The position numbers and the translations under genes were made by a program. The notes under the pieces were generated by a model that was not told where the DNA came from, made no database searches, and saw only the letters and a list, made by a program, of their open reading frames with translations. A stretch of 64,000 bases of DNA from an uncultured Planctomycetota bacterium (GTDB lineage Bacteria; Planctomycetota; UBA1135; GCA-002686595), in NCBI GenBank assembly GCA_903928115.1, contig CAIYPP010000032.1:1-64000 (forward strand). The letters are read 5' to 3'. Positions 9,109-17,665 of this stretch are shown here, in pieces; position 1 is the stretch's first letter; each line of letters begins with the position of its first letter.

Positions 9109-9867
9109 CTACGCGCGGGAGGCGTTCTCGAGGGCGACCTCGATGCCGCGAGCCACGCCGCAGGCCTCCGAGGCGTAGCGCAGCGAGGCGCGGAGCCCCG
9201 GCGCGAAGGCCGCGGGGCCGTGCATGTCGTGGGCGAGCCGGAGCAGCTCGCCGTGCGCGCCGAGGACCACTTCCTGATGGGCGTAGAAGCCCGGGAGGCG
9301 CAACGAATGGACCGGGACGCCGCCGATCACCTGACCGCGCGCGTCGTACTCGGGTGTCGCGGGCTGAAAAGGCGCGAGTCCCGCGCGCTCACGCTCGAGG
9401 TTCATGCGCCGTGCGGTCTCCAGCGCCGTGCCCGAGGGCGCGTCATGCTTGCGCGCGTGGTGCGACTCGACGACTTCCGCGCCCTCGAACCAGCGCGCGG
9501 CCTCCGCCGCGAAGCGCTGCAGAAGCCACGAGCCCACGCTGAAGTTCGGCACCACGATGCCACCGAGCCCGAGCGCTCGCGCGTGGCGATCGAGCACCTC
9601 GCTCTCCTCCGCGCTCACCCCAGACGTCGCGACGACCACGCGCAGGCCGCTGTCGAGCAGCGCTCGCGCATGCTCGAAGCCCAGCCCCGCCCGAGTCGCC
9701 TCGAGCGCGACCTGCGCGCCGCAGCGCGGTGCGAGCGAGCGCCAATCGTCGCGCGAGTCCCAAGCCGCGACGAGCTCCAAGCCCGGCGCTGCGCGCAGCA
9801 TCTCGCACGCGAAGGCTCCAAGTCGACCGCGGGCTCCGACGACGGCAACACGCACGACCGCGCTCAT
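9109..9867 (-). CDS. dapB: 4-hydroxy-tetrahydrodipicolinate reductase
   Basis: Reduces 4-hydroxy-tetrahydrodipicolinate with NAD(P)H on the route to lysine and meso-diaminopimelate. The 252 residues begin with a Rossmann loop VAVVGARGRLG (7-17). The catalytic signature SHHARKHDAPSGTAL, matching the family's E-x-H-H-x-x-K-x-D-A-P-S-G-T, lies in the middle. The ATG at 9867 overlaps the ddl stop by four bases (ATGA), so it is translated from the ddl message. Together with ddl and the UDPGP gene this forms a peptidoglycan-precursor operon. The length is slightly below the 265-275 usual for the family. Confidence 0.93.
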   Translation of the reverse strand: MSAVVRVAVVGARGRLGAFACEMLRAAPGLELVAAWDSRDDWRSLAPRCGAQVALEATRAGLGFEHARALLDSGLRVVVATSGVSAEESEVLDRHARALGLGGIVVPNFSVGSWLLQRFAAEAARWFEGAEVVESHHARKHDAPSGTALETARRMNLERERAGLAPFQPATPEYDARGQVIGGVPVHSLRLPGFYAHQEVVLGAHGELLRLAHDMHGPAAFAPGLRASLRYASEACGVARGIEVALENASRA

Positions 9868-10931
9868 CGCGATGCCTTGCCGCGCCGCAGCGCGAGCTCG
9901 ACGATCTTCACGCACAGCGCGGTGTAGTCGACACCCTCGTGCAGCGCCTCTTGGGGCAGCAGCGAGCGCTCGGTGAAGCCCGGCAGCGTGTTGACCTCGA
10001 GCATGACGGGCTCGAGCTCGACGCCATCGCGCAGCGGCACGAAGAAGTCGATGCGCGCGTAGCCGTCGCAGCCCGCACGGCGGTAGACCTTCGCGGCGCT
10101 CTCACGGATGCGCTCGATGCTCTGCGCACCCACCGACTGCGGCGGACACAGCTCGTGCGCGCCATCGGCCGAGTACTTCTCCGCGTAGTCGAACCACTCG
10201 CCCTTCGCCGGTCGGATCTCGATCGGCATCAGCGCGCGCGGTTCCTCGTCGCTGTTTCCCAGCACTCCGCACGACGTCTCGACTCCGCCGATGCGCGCCT
10301 CGACCAGCACGTCGTCGCCCGTTGCGAGCACGGCCTCGATGCCGGGCACGAGCGCGGCGCGGTCGCGCGTCACCGTCGTCGCGACGGAAGAGCCGCCAAA
10401 GCGCGGCTTCAGCACCCAGCCGTCCCTCGAGAGGTCCTCGACGCGCGCGAGCCACTGCGCAGAGTCGTTCTTCCACTCCGCAGCACCGAAGCACAGCCCA
10501 GGGGCGACGCGCACGCCGACCGACTGAGCGATGCCGCGCGTCGCGAGCTTGTCCATGCAGAGCGCCGATGCGCGCACGCCGGAGCCCGTGTGCAACGCGC
10601 CCGTCGCGGTGAGCAAGCCTTGAATCGTGCCGTCCTCGCCCTCACCGCCGTGAAGTCCGAGGAAGAAGACGTCGACGCCTGCGAGCCGCTCCAGCGCGCG
10701 CGCGACGCTGAGCGCCTCGCCCTCGACGACCCAGCGACCATCGAGCGCGAGCTCGACCTCGAGCACGCTCTTGGGCAGCGCTCGACCGGCGACGAGCTCG
10801 CCGCGCAGCGCGCGCGCGATGCCCTTGGCGCTCTTGAGCGAGACCTCGCGCTCACTCGAGCGACCGCCGCCCAGCACGGCGACGCACAACGAACGCAGAT
10901 CGGTGGAACGGGACGGCGCGACAGAGTTCAT
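9864..10931 (-). CDS. ddl: D-alanine--D-alanine ligase
   Basis: ATP-dependent joining of two D-alanines for the peptidoglycan stem peptide. The 355-residue ATP-grasp protein has the N-terminal VAVLGGGRSSEREVSLKSA, the FLGLHGGEGEDGTIQGLL segment, the ATP-binding VLKPRFGGSSVATT, the metal/ATP site VMLEVNTLPGFTERSLLPQEA and a central GYARIDFFV, all expected of Ddl. Its ATG at 10931 overlaps the stop of the UDPGP gene (ATGA), and its own stop overlaps dapB. This is direct evidence that the organism makes D-Ala-D-Ala, relevant to the old question of peptidoglycan in planctomycetes. Confidence 0.95.
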   Translation of the reverse strand: MNSVAPSRSTDLRSLCVAVLGGGRSSEREVSLKSAKGIARALRGELVAGRALPKSVLEVELALDGRWVVEGEALSVARALERLAGVDVFFLGLHGGEGEDGTIQGLLTATGALHTGSGVRASALCMDKLATRGIAQSVGVRVAPGLCFGAAEWKNDSAQWLARVEDLSRDGWVLKPRFGGSSVATTVTRDRAALVPGIEAVLATGDDVLVEARIGGVETSCGVLGNSDEEPRALMPIEIRPAKGEWFDYAEKYSADGAHELCPPQSVGAQSIERIRESAAKVYRRAGCDGYARIDFFVPLRDGVELEPVMLEVNTLPGFTERSLLPQEALHEGVDYTALCVKIVELALRRGKASR

Positions 10932-12325
10932 CGATAGAGATGTCCGCGCCCGCGTACTTCTGGCCGCTTCGGGCCACGGGCGAGGAACGTCTCTAGATCT
11001 TCCGCGAGCAGCGGGTCGACTTCCACAGGGTGCAGGCCCGACTCGTCGGGTTCCGGCAGCGTGAGCCCCGCCGCGCGGATCCACTGGGCGTGCAGACGGC
11101 AGAGGTCCGCGCGCGTGGTCGCGGGGCTGTCCTCGCCGGAGTGGTTCTTGACGGGACTGAACTCGCGCGTGCGCTCCACCTCGAGGGTCACGCTGCGCTC
11201 CGAGCGCTCGAGTGCGTCGAAGACGAAGGTCTCGAACTTGACGCCCTGTCGTGCGACCTGCGCGCCCGCCTCCCACACGTTCATCGACTTCTTCGCGAGG
11301 TGCCACGGCAGCTGCAGCCCGCCACGGTTGAGCTCCTCGACGAAGTCGACGTCGATCACGTGCAGCGCGATGTTGCCGGCGCCAAAGCGCAGCTTGCCGC
11401 GCTCGTCGCGCGCCTCGCGAAGGTCCGCGGGCAGGTCCGAGTACTCGATGCATCCGAGCTTGCCGTCGACGCGACCGATCACGCCGACCTTCTCGCCGGC
11501 GCTGCGCTTCTCGACGACCTTGCTCGACATCGAGGCGCGCTCGAGCGCGTGCAAGCCGAGGAACAGCGGGTCCGCCGGCGGCGCGAGCGGGTTGTCGACT
11601 TGGAAGTACGAGAGGTGCCGCAGGCCGCGGCGCCGCGCGTCGTCGAGTGCGCCCGAGCGAGAGAACGCTTCGAGCGAGCCGCCGTGGCCGTTGGGTGCGA
11701 GGAACAGGCGATCCTCCGCGGCCATCAGGATCCGACCCTCGTGGTCGAGCGCGGGGATCATCGCCTGCGAGAAGAAGAACACGTCGCGCGCGTCGAGGCC
11801 GAAGTAGCCATGCTGCGCGAAGAACTCGCGCGTCTGCGCGTCGTTGCCCTGCGACGTCATCACGTACCAAGGCGCGGGGCGGCCATAGCGCTCCGTTGCC
11901 GCGCGCAAACGCCGTGCGTGGATCTCAAAGAGCGACCAGTCACTGACCGGTCCGATGCGATAGGCGCCCTTCGGGCCTTCGTAGCCCAAGCGCGAGGCCT
12001 GCCCACCCGCGACCAAGAGGTAGCCCACATGGCCGCGAGAAAGCGCCTCGATGCCGCGCTGCGCGGCCTCGCGGGCACGGACGTCATGAGTGGCGCTGCG
12101 CTGCAGCGGGAAGACTTCGGGCGGCGTGAGCGAGGGCGTTCCGGCACCCGCTAGGTCGCCCCGCACCAGCGCGCGATGGCGTTGCACGAGGTCGAAGTCG
12201 ACGCTCTCGAGCTCGTCGAGGAGCCTCGCGCGCGAGGCTTCGTTGAGCGCTCCCCAATGGCGGAAGAGGTGCTCCTGTCCTGCGGCGAGCGCTCGGGCGC
12301 GAATTCGATCTTCTCGGGCCGACAT
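10928..12325 (-). CDS. UDPGP-family nucleotidyltransferase, probably UDP-N-acetylglucosamine pyrophosphorylase (UAP1-like)
   Basis: Makes UDP-sugar from UTP and sugar-1-phosphate. The 465-residue protein has the nucleotide-binding LVAGGQASRLGYEGPKG at 104-120 (compare LAGGQGTRLG..PKG in eukaryotic UAP1) and, further on, LAPNGHGGSLEAFSRSG and SYFQVDNPL, matching the UAP1 landmarks PNGNGG and the VDN motif. The family is typical of eukaryotes rather than the bacterial GlmU. Context, first in a coupled operon with ddl and dapB, favours UDP-GlcNAc for cell wall synthesis over UDP-glucose. The substrate remains inferred. Confidence 0.85.
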   Translation of the reverse strand: MSAREDRIRARALAAGQEHLFRHWGALNEASRARLLDELESVDFDLVQRHRALVRGDLAGAGTPSLTPPEVFPLQRSATHDVRAREAAQRGIEALSRGHVGYLLVAGGQASRLGYEGPKGAYRIGPVSDWSLFEIHARRLRAATERYGRPAPWYVMTSQGNDAQTREFFAQHGYFGLDARDVFFFSQAMIPALDHEGRILMAAEDRLFLAPNGHGGSLEAFSRSGALDDARRRGLRHLSYFQVDNPLAPPADPLFLGLHALERASMSSKVVEKRSAGEKVGVIGRVDGKLGCIEYSDLPADLREARDERGKLRFGAGNIALHVIDVDFVEELNRGGLQLPWHLAKKSMNVWEAGAQVARQGVKFETFVFDALERSERSVTLEVERTREFSPVKNHSGEDSPATTRADLCRLHAQWIRAAGLTLPEPDESGLHPVEVDPLLAEDLETFLARGPKRPEVRGRGHLYR

Positions 12326-12440
12326 GCCGGGATCCTATCACGCTCGATCGGCGCAAGTCGGACAGCGCTTCAGCGCCAGCCACGACCCCGCGCAGCGGCG
12401 AGACGCCCCGGAAAAAGATGCTCGCTCGGGAGACTGCGCA

Positions 12441-12474
12441 GCGCAGCAGCGGGCCCTTGCACCCGTTGCTGCGC
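12441..12474 (-). terminator. Hairpin downstream of the 115-residue protein gene
   Basis: A 13-base stem (12441-12453 with 12462-12474, one G-T pair) with an 8-base loop lies just past the stop of the minus-strand gene at 12486. A T-run in the minus sense appears only about 25 bases further on, so it is a weak intrinsic terminator at best. Confidence 0.4.
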
Positions 12475-12485
12475 CGCGCACAGTC

Positions 12486-12833
12486 TCAGCGCTGGACCGG
12501 CTCGCGGGACGGCTCGCTCAGGAGTTCGAGCAGCTCGCGCTGAAACGACTGCATCGTCTCCAAGCGCTTTTCGAGGCGCAGCTGGCGCTCGACGAGCTTC
12601 TCGACCACCGGCGGCAGGATCGCCTCGCGCACGTAGCTCTGGATCATGTTGACCATCTCGGCGCGGTCGGCGTCCGGGAGCTTCTGGAAGTGGTAGGAGT
12701 ACTTCTGCTTGAGCACGTCGTCCGTGACATGCATGCACTGGCGAGAGAGCTCCGCCACGCTGGTCTTGTCGTGCTCCTGATGGAACGCCTGAACCTTGTA
12801 GCGGTGCAGCAGTTCCTGAAACTTCTTGTTCAT
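12486..12833 (-). CDS. Uncharacterised 115-residue helical protein
   Basis: Not recognised. The protein is soluble and almost entirely helical: an N-terminal MNKKFQELLHRYKVQAFHQE helix, a middle KQKYSYHFQKLPDADRAEM segment, and a long C-terminal amphipathic stretch (VVEKLVERQLRLEKRLETMQ, about 76-95) with coiled-coil character. Cys 33 is the only cysteine. The start at 12833 is well supported by a purine-rich stretch (GGAGGGCC) in the minus leader. Base and codon use match the neighbours. It stands alone between the fab cluster and the cell-wall operon, with a hairpin on each side. Confidence 0.75.
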   Translation of the reverse strand: MNKKFQELLHRYKVQAFHQEHDKTSVAELSRQCMHVTDDVLKQKYSYHFQKLPDADRAEMVNMIQSYVREAILPPVVEKLVERQLRLEKRLETMQSFQRELLELLSEPSREPVQR

Positions 12834-12954
12834 GGGAGCGGCCCTCCTTCGGGCATCGGTTGGCTTGCGTCGCGTCGAGCGCGGGACGTTCCTGCGTCCG
12901 ACATCGCGATCCTAGGCGCGCGGCCTGCGCAGCGAAGCCCGTCCCTGTACGTAG

Positions 12955-12994
12955 AAGCGCCGCGCCGAAGGCCCATGCCTCCGACGCGGCGCTT
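12955..12994 (-). terminator. Likely terminator after fabF
   Basis: AAGCGCCGCG at 12955-12964 pairs with CGCGGCGCTT at 12985-12994, and the loop can extend the stem (CGAAGGC with GCCTCCG, one mismatch). It begins 20 bases beyond the fabF stop. Only a short CTTCT follows, so termination may need help from another factor. Confidence 0.5.
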
Positions 12995-13014
12995 GGATGA
13001 ACTCGAGCGGTCGC

Positions 13015-14256
13015 TCAGTCGAGCTTGCCGACGCAGATCGAGACGTTGTGCCCGCCGAAGCCGAGCGAGTTCGAGAGCACGTTGCGCACCTTGAGCGAGC
13101 GCGCAGCGCCCGGGATGTAGTCGAGGTCGCAGTCGGGATCCGGGGTCGTGTAGTTGCGCGTCGGGTGCACGACATCGTTGTGCACCGACAGTGCGCTGAC
13201 CACGAGCTCGACCGCAGCCGACGCACCGAGCAGGTGACCGACCATCGACTTCGTCGACGAGACTGCAAGCCGCTTGGCGTGGTCGCCGAAGACGAGCTTG
13301 ATCGCGCGCGACTCGATCGCGTCGTTGTAGGGCGTGCTCGTGCCGTGCGCGTTGATGTAGTCGACCGTGGTCGGGTCGATGCGCGCGTGCGCGAGCGCCT
13401 GACGCAGTGCGCGCGCGGGTCCGCGGCCGGACTCCTCCGGCGCCGTGATGTGGTACGCGTCATCGGTCGAGCCGTAGCCCTTGACCTCGGCGTAGATGCG
13501 CGCACCGCGGCGCCGTGCGTGCTCGAGCTCCTCGAACACGAGGATGCCGCAGCCCTCCCCCATCACGAAGCCGTCGCGGTCCTTGTCGAACGGACGGCAG
13601 GCGGCACCGGGGTCGTCATTGCGCTGCGAGAGCGCCTTCATGTTGGCGAAGCCCGCGAGCGAGAGCGGCGTGGTCGCGCTCTCCGCACCGCCGGTCACCA
13701 CCAGGTCGGACTCGCCCCACTGGATCGAGCGCCACGCCATGCCGATCGCATGGCCGGCCGACGCGCACGCGCTCGACGTCGTGAAGCACGTGCCGAGCAG
13801 CCCGTTCTTGATCGCGACCTGACCCGAGACGGCGTTGGCCATGATCTTGGGGACGAAGTGCGGGCTGACGCGGCGCGGGCCCTTCTCCATCAGACCTTGG
13901 AACTGCTCCTCGATGCCGGTGATGCCGCCGATGCCGGTGCCGATGATGCAGCCCCAGCGCTCGCGGAGCTCGTCGGAGACCGACGTCGGGGCGAGGCCCG
14001 CATCGCGCAGTGCCTCGTCCGTCGCGATCAGCGCCCACATCGTGAACGGATCGAGCTTGCGTAGGTCCGGCGCTTGGAAGTGCTTGAGCGGGTCGAGCTT
14101 GACCTCGGCCGAGATCTTGACCGTCTGCTCCTTGGTATCGAAGCGCGTGATCGGCCCGATGCCGTTCTCGCCGGCCACGATGCGCGGCCACGACGTCGCG
14201 ACGTCGTTTCCGAGGGCGTTGATGGTGCCCAGACCCGTGATGACCACTCTGCGCAT
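13015..14256 (-). CDS. fabF: 3-oxoacyl-ACP synthase II (KAS II)
   Basis: Condenses malonyl-ACP with a growing acyl-ACP in fatty-acid elongation. The 413 residues show the thiolase-fold catalytic triad: C164 in TTSSACASAGHAIG, H304 in INAHGTSTPYND and H341 in SMVGHLLGASAAVE. Length and motifs are fully standard for FabF. It is the last gene of the rpmF-plsX-fabH-fabD-fabG-acpP-fabF cluster, 171 bases after acpP, and is followed by a hairpin. Confidence 0.97.
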   Translation of the reverse strand: MRRVVITGLGTINALGNDVATSWPRIVAGENGIGPITRFDTKEQTVKISAEVKLDPLKHFQAPDLRKLDPFTMWALIATDEALRDAGLAPTSVSDELRERWGCIIGTGIGGITGIEEQFQGLMEKGPRRVSPHFVPKIMANAVSGQVAIKNGLLGTCFTTSSACASAGHAIGMAWRSIQWGESDLVVTGGAESATTPLSLAGFANMKALSQRNDDPGAACRPFDKDRDGFVMGEGCGILVFEELEHARRRGARIYAEVKGYGSTDDAYHITAPEESGRGPARALRQALAHARIDPTTVDYINAHGTSTPYNDAIESRAIKLVFGDHAKRLAVSSTKSMVGHLLGASAAVELVVSALSVHNDVVHPTRNYTTPDPDCDLDYIPGAARSLKVRNVLSNSLGFGGHNVSICVGKLD

Positions 14257-14427
14257 GGCTGCTCCGAATGCGAAGTTGCTCCGAGGTCCACGCGCACCCC
14301 GCCGAACACAGCTCCGCGAGCGCCGAGGTCGCGCCCCGGGCTCTGCGGTCGGATCCGCGAGACGTGGACGCGGGGCCGTGCTGGCTCTCCGGACGCGCCG
14401 GAGCCCGCGCAGGCACCCGCGGCGGAA

Positions 14428-14673
14428 CTAGGACTTCGCCTTGATGTAGTCGATCGCGTTGCCGACGGTCTGGATCTTCTCCGAGTCCGTGTCGGGGATC
14501 TGGATCCCGAACTCGTCCTCGAGCTCCATCACCAGCTCGACGATGTCGAGCGAGTCGGCGCCGAGGTCGTTGATGAACGAGGAATCCCGGGTGACCTGCT
14601 CGCGGGTCTTGGCCATCTTGTCGCAGACGACCTTGATGACGCGTTCTTCGATGTCGGTGGTGTTGCTGGTCAC
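14428..14673 (-). CDS. acpP: Acyl carrier protein
   Basis: Carries the growing acyl chain on a 4'-phosphopantetheine arm. The 81-residue acidic helical protein has the attachment motif [12 protein letters not shown] with the modified Ser at 41. The start is a GTG at 14673, preceded by a GGAG Shine-Dalgarno at normal spacing. The nearest in-frame ATG upstream would add an Arg/Pro-rich stretch with no ACP character. It lies between fabG and fabF as in most fab clusters. Confidence 0.97.
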   Translation of the reverse strand: MTSNTTDIEERVIKVVCDKMAKTREQVTRDSSFINDLGADSLDIVELVMELEDEFGIQIPDTDSEKIQTVGNAIDYIKAKS

Positions 14674-14769
14674 GTTCGTTTCTCCGTTGGAATGCCTAGG
14701 CGTGGGACTTGAGGCTGCACGGCCGCGCACCGAGCCGCGCGAGCGCGGCCACGGCATGGCGACCCTGGT

Positions 14770-15525
14770 TTAGAGCGAGAGGCCCCCGTCGACGACGAAG
14801 GTCTGGCCGGTGATGTAGGCACCGCCGGGGCCGCAAAGGTAATCGACGAGGAGCGCGATGTCCTCGGGTGAGCCGGTTCGCCCCAAGGGAATCGAGGCGA
14901 CGAGCGCTTCCTTGGCCTTGGGGTCGATGGCGGCGGTCATGTCGGTGTCGATGTAGCCCGGAGCGATCGCATTGGCGCAGACGCGGCGCGATGCGAGCTC
15001 CTTGGCGACCGAGCGCGTGAGCCCGAACACGCCCGCCTTGCTGGCGGCGTAGTTGGCCTGCCCCGCGTTGCCGGTCACGCCGACCACGGACCCGATGTTG
15101 ACGATGCGCCCCTGGCTCTTCATCAGCGTGCGCGTCGACGCCTTGATGAAGTTCCAAGTGCCCTTGAGGTTGGTCTGGATCACCGCGTCGAAGTCCTCCT
15201 CGCTCATGCGCAGGAGGAGCTGATCGCGGGTGATCCCGGCGTTGTTGACGAGGATGTCGAGACCGCCGAGGTCGGCCTGGACCTTCGCCACGAGCTCGGC
15301 CACCGCCGCAGTCTTGCCGACGTCGACGCCGTAGGCCACGCCCTTGCCGCCCGCAGCCGTGCAGGCCTCGGCCGTGGCCTGAGCGCGCTCCGCCGTGGTC
15401 GCGACGCAGGCCACGGACGCGCCGCGGCGGGCGAGCTGAACGGCGATGGCGCGGCCGATGCCGCGGGAGGCACCCGTCACGAGGGCGACCTTGCCTTGCA
15501 GGGAGTGTTGGGAGGCGTCGGACAC
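14770..15525 (-). CDS. fabG: 3-oxoacyl-ACP reductase
   Basis: NADPH-dependent reduction of 3-oxoacyl-ACP. The 251-residue short-chain dehydrogenase has the cofactor loop TGASRGIG at 17-24, NNAG at 94-97 and the catalytic S146, Y159 and K163 (YAASK). The C-terminus GQTFVVDGGLSL is characteristic of FabG. The gene starts with GTG at 15525, 53 bases after fabD. Confidence 0.97.
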   Translation of the reverse strand: MSDASQHSLQGKVALVTGASRGIGRAIAVQLARRGASVACVATTAERAQATAEACTAAGGKGVAYGVDVGKTAAVAELVAKVQADLGGLDILVNNAGITRDQLLLRMSEEDFDAVIQTNLKGTWNFIKASTRTLMKSQGRIVNIGSVVGVTGNAGQANYAASKAGVFGLTRSVAKELASRRVCANAIAPGYIDTDMTAAIDPKAKEALVASIPLGRTGSPEDIALLVDYLCGPGGAYITGQTFVVDGGLSL

Positions 15526-15578
15526 GGCTTGGGGTCAGGCGGGAGGAACGAGGATTCGACCGAGGAGCGGTCCGGATT

Positions 15579-16520
15579 TCAAGGGCTCGGAGCGGCGCCT
15601 GCGGCAGCCTCGAGATCCGCTGGGGCGGCCACGGACCGCACGCGGGCACGCTCGTCGATCTTGCCCATGAGCCCCGCGAGGACCTTGCCTGGCGCGGGCT
15701 CGAGGTAGTCGAGGATCCCCTGCCCGACCGCGAAGCGCATGCTCGCCTCCCACAGCGTGGGCGCGCAGACCTGCAGAGCCAGGTTGCTGCGGATCGCGTC
15801 CGGCGACGTCTCGGTCTGCGCCGTCACGTTGGTCACGAACGGGATGCCCGGCGGCGCGATGGAGACCTTGGCGAGCGCCCGCGCGAGGTCCTCCGCGGCG
15901 GGACGCATGCACTCGGAGTGAAAGCCCCCCGCGACGACGAGGCGACGCGTGCGGCGGATTCCGTGGTCCTTGGCGACCGCCTCGAGGTGATCGAGCGCCG
16001 CGAGCTCGCCGCTGACGATGATCTGTCCCGGAGCGTTGAGGTTCGCGACCGAGCAAATGCCCTTCGTCGCGCCCGCGGCGGCGACCGAGCGAGCCTGCTC
16101 CTCCGTGGCCCCCATCAGCGAGACCATGCCGCTCTTCACGAGCTCGCTCGCGCGCTGCATCGCCTCTCCGCGCAGACGTACGAGACGCACGGCGTCCGCG
16201 AATTCGAGCGAACCCGCAAACCAGAGGGCGGTGTACTCGCCGAGCGAGAGGCCCGCCGTCATGCGCGCAGCGCGAGGGTCGAGCCCGCGCTCGATCAGAA
16301 CACGCAGCACCGCGACGCTCGTCACGAGAATGCCCGGCTGGGCGATGTCGGTGCGGTTCACCTCATCGCCACGGTTCCAGCAAGCGTCTTCTAGGGAGAA
16401 TCCCAGCACCGCGCTCGCCTCGGCGAAGGTCGCCTTGGCGGTCGGGAAGGCCTCGCACCAGTCCTTGCCCATTCCAGCGAACTGGGCGCCCTGACCGGGG
16501 AACAGAACGGCTTCGCTCAT
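15579..16520 (-). CDS. fabD: Malonyl-CoA--ACP transacylase
   Basis: Transfers malonyl from CoA to ACP. The 313-residue protein has the N-terminal LFPGQGAQFAGMG, the active-site Ser at 92 and the catalytic His at 201 (GGFHSECM). The usual nucleophile elbow GHSLG reads GLSLG here: the residue before the Ser is Leu91 instead of His. From memory this variant is also seen in other planctomycetes, so I take it as lineage-specific, not a defect. The ATG at 16520 lies 37 bases after the fabH stop. Confidence 0.95.
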   Translation of the reverse strand: MSEAVLFPGQGAQFAGMGKDWCEAFPTAKATFAEASAVLGFSLEDACWNRGDEVNRTDIAQPGILVTSVAVLRVLIERGLDPRAARMTAGLSLGEYTALWFAGSLEFADAVRLVRLRGEAMQRASELVKSGMVSLMGATEEQARSVAAAGATKGICSVANLNAPGQIIVSGELAALDHLEAVAKDHGIRRTRRLVVAGGFHSECMRPAAEDLARALAKVSIAPPGIPFVTNVTAQTETSPDAIRSNLALQVCAPTLWEASMRFAVGQGILDYLEPAPGKVLAGLMGKIDERARVRSVAAPADLEAAAGAAPSP

Positions 16521-16557
16521 CGCGCTCGACTCCTCGTGGAAGCTCCGGCCCGAACTC

Positions 16558-17547
16558 TCACCAGCGCAGCAGGGTGCCGCCCCACGTGAGGCCCGCACCG
16601 AAGGCGCAGAAGACCACCAGCTTGCCCTTCTCGATGCGCCCTTCTTCGAGCGCTTCGTGGAAGGCCATCGGCACCGTCGCAGCCGACGTGTTGCCGTACT
16701 TCTGGATGTTCACGAAGCACTTGTCCATCGGCCAGTCGAGCCGCTCGAGCGCCGCTTCGATGATGCGCGCGTTCACTTGGTGCGGAACGACGAGGCAGAC
16801 CTCTTCGCGCGGAAAACCTTCGCTCATCTGCGCGATCAGGTCCGACATGCGCGTGACAGCGAAGCGGAACACCTCTCGCCCGCGCATCGTGATGTAGTGA
16901 TCGCCGCGGTCGACGCTCTCGTGCGTCGGAGGCATGCGCGAGCCGCCGCCGCGCATGTGGATGAACTCGTAGCCCGAACCATCGGCGCCCAAGGTCGAGC
17001 GCAGAATCTCGCCGCGGCCCGTCTCCGCGTGCGGGGCGAGCACCATCGCACCCGCACCGTCTCCGAAGAGGATGCAGGAGGCGCGGTCCTTCATGTTCAG
17101 GTAGCGCGAGAGGCACTCGGCCCCGAGCACCAGCACGCGGCGCGCGCGCCCAGCGGCGATGAAGCTCTCGCCGGTGTGAAGCGCGGTGAGGAAGCCCGTG
17201 CAGGCGGCGTTGACGTCGAACGCGCCCGCGTTCACCGCGCCGAGGCGACTTTGGAGGATCGCCGCGCAAGAGGGCAGCATGAAGTCTGGGCTGATCGTGC
17301 CGAGCACGATGAGGTCGAGCTCCTCGGGCTTGGTCTTCGCCGCGTCCAAGGCCTGCTTCGCCGCCTCGAGGCACAGGTCGCTCGTGGCTTGGTGGGCCTC
17401 GGCGAAGTGCCGTTCCTTGATCCCCGTGCGCTGGACGATCCACTCGTCCGAGGTGTCGACCAGCTTCTCGAAGTCGTGGTTGGTCATGACCACCGGCGGG
17501 GCATAGGAGCCCGTTCCGGCGATTCCGACCGCTACGCGTGAGGTCAT
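16558..17547 (-). CDS. fabH: 3-oxoacyl-ACP synthase III (KAS III)
   Basis: Starts fatty-acid synthesis by condensing an acyl-CoA with malonyl-ACP. In 329 residues the catalytic triad is C116 (NAACTGFLTAL), H256 (VPHQVNARII) and N286 (KYGNTSAATV). The RTGIKERHFAE segment at 40-50 and FGDGAGAMVL at 161-170 are standard for FabH. It follows plsX with a 118-base gap in the fab cluster. Confidence 0.97.
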   Translation of the reverse strand: MTSRVAVGIAGTGSYAPPVVMTNHDFEKLVDTSDEWIVQRTGIKERHFAEAHQATSDLCLEAAKQALDAAKTKPEELDLIVLGTISPDFMLPSCAAILQSRLGAVNAGAFDVNAACTGFLTALHTGESFIAAGRARRVLVLGAECLSRYLNMKDRASCILFGDGAGAMVLAPHAETGRGEILRSTLGADGSGYEFIHMRGGGSRMPPTHESVDRGDHYITMRGREVFRFAVTRMSDLIAQMSEGFPREEVCLVVPHQVNARIIEAALERLDWPMDKCFVNIQKYGNTSAATVPMAFHEALEEGRIEKGKLVVFCAFGAGLTWGGTLLRW

Positions 17548-17665
17548 CGTGTGGGACTTGGGAGGGGGCGGGAGTTCGGCGACGGAAGCATCCGCCGCGG
17601 TGGATCGAGTCTAGCGACGGCACAGGCCGCGACCCAGCCCGAAAGGCGCGGTCAGCGAGCCGAGC

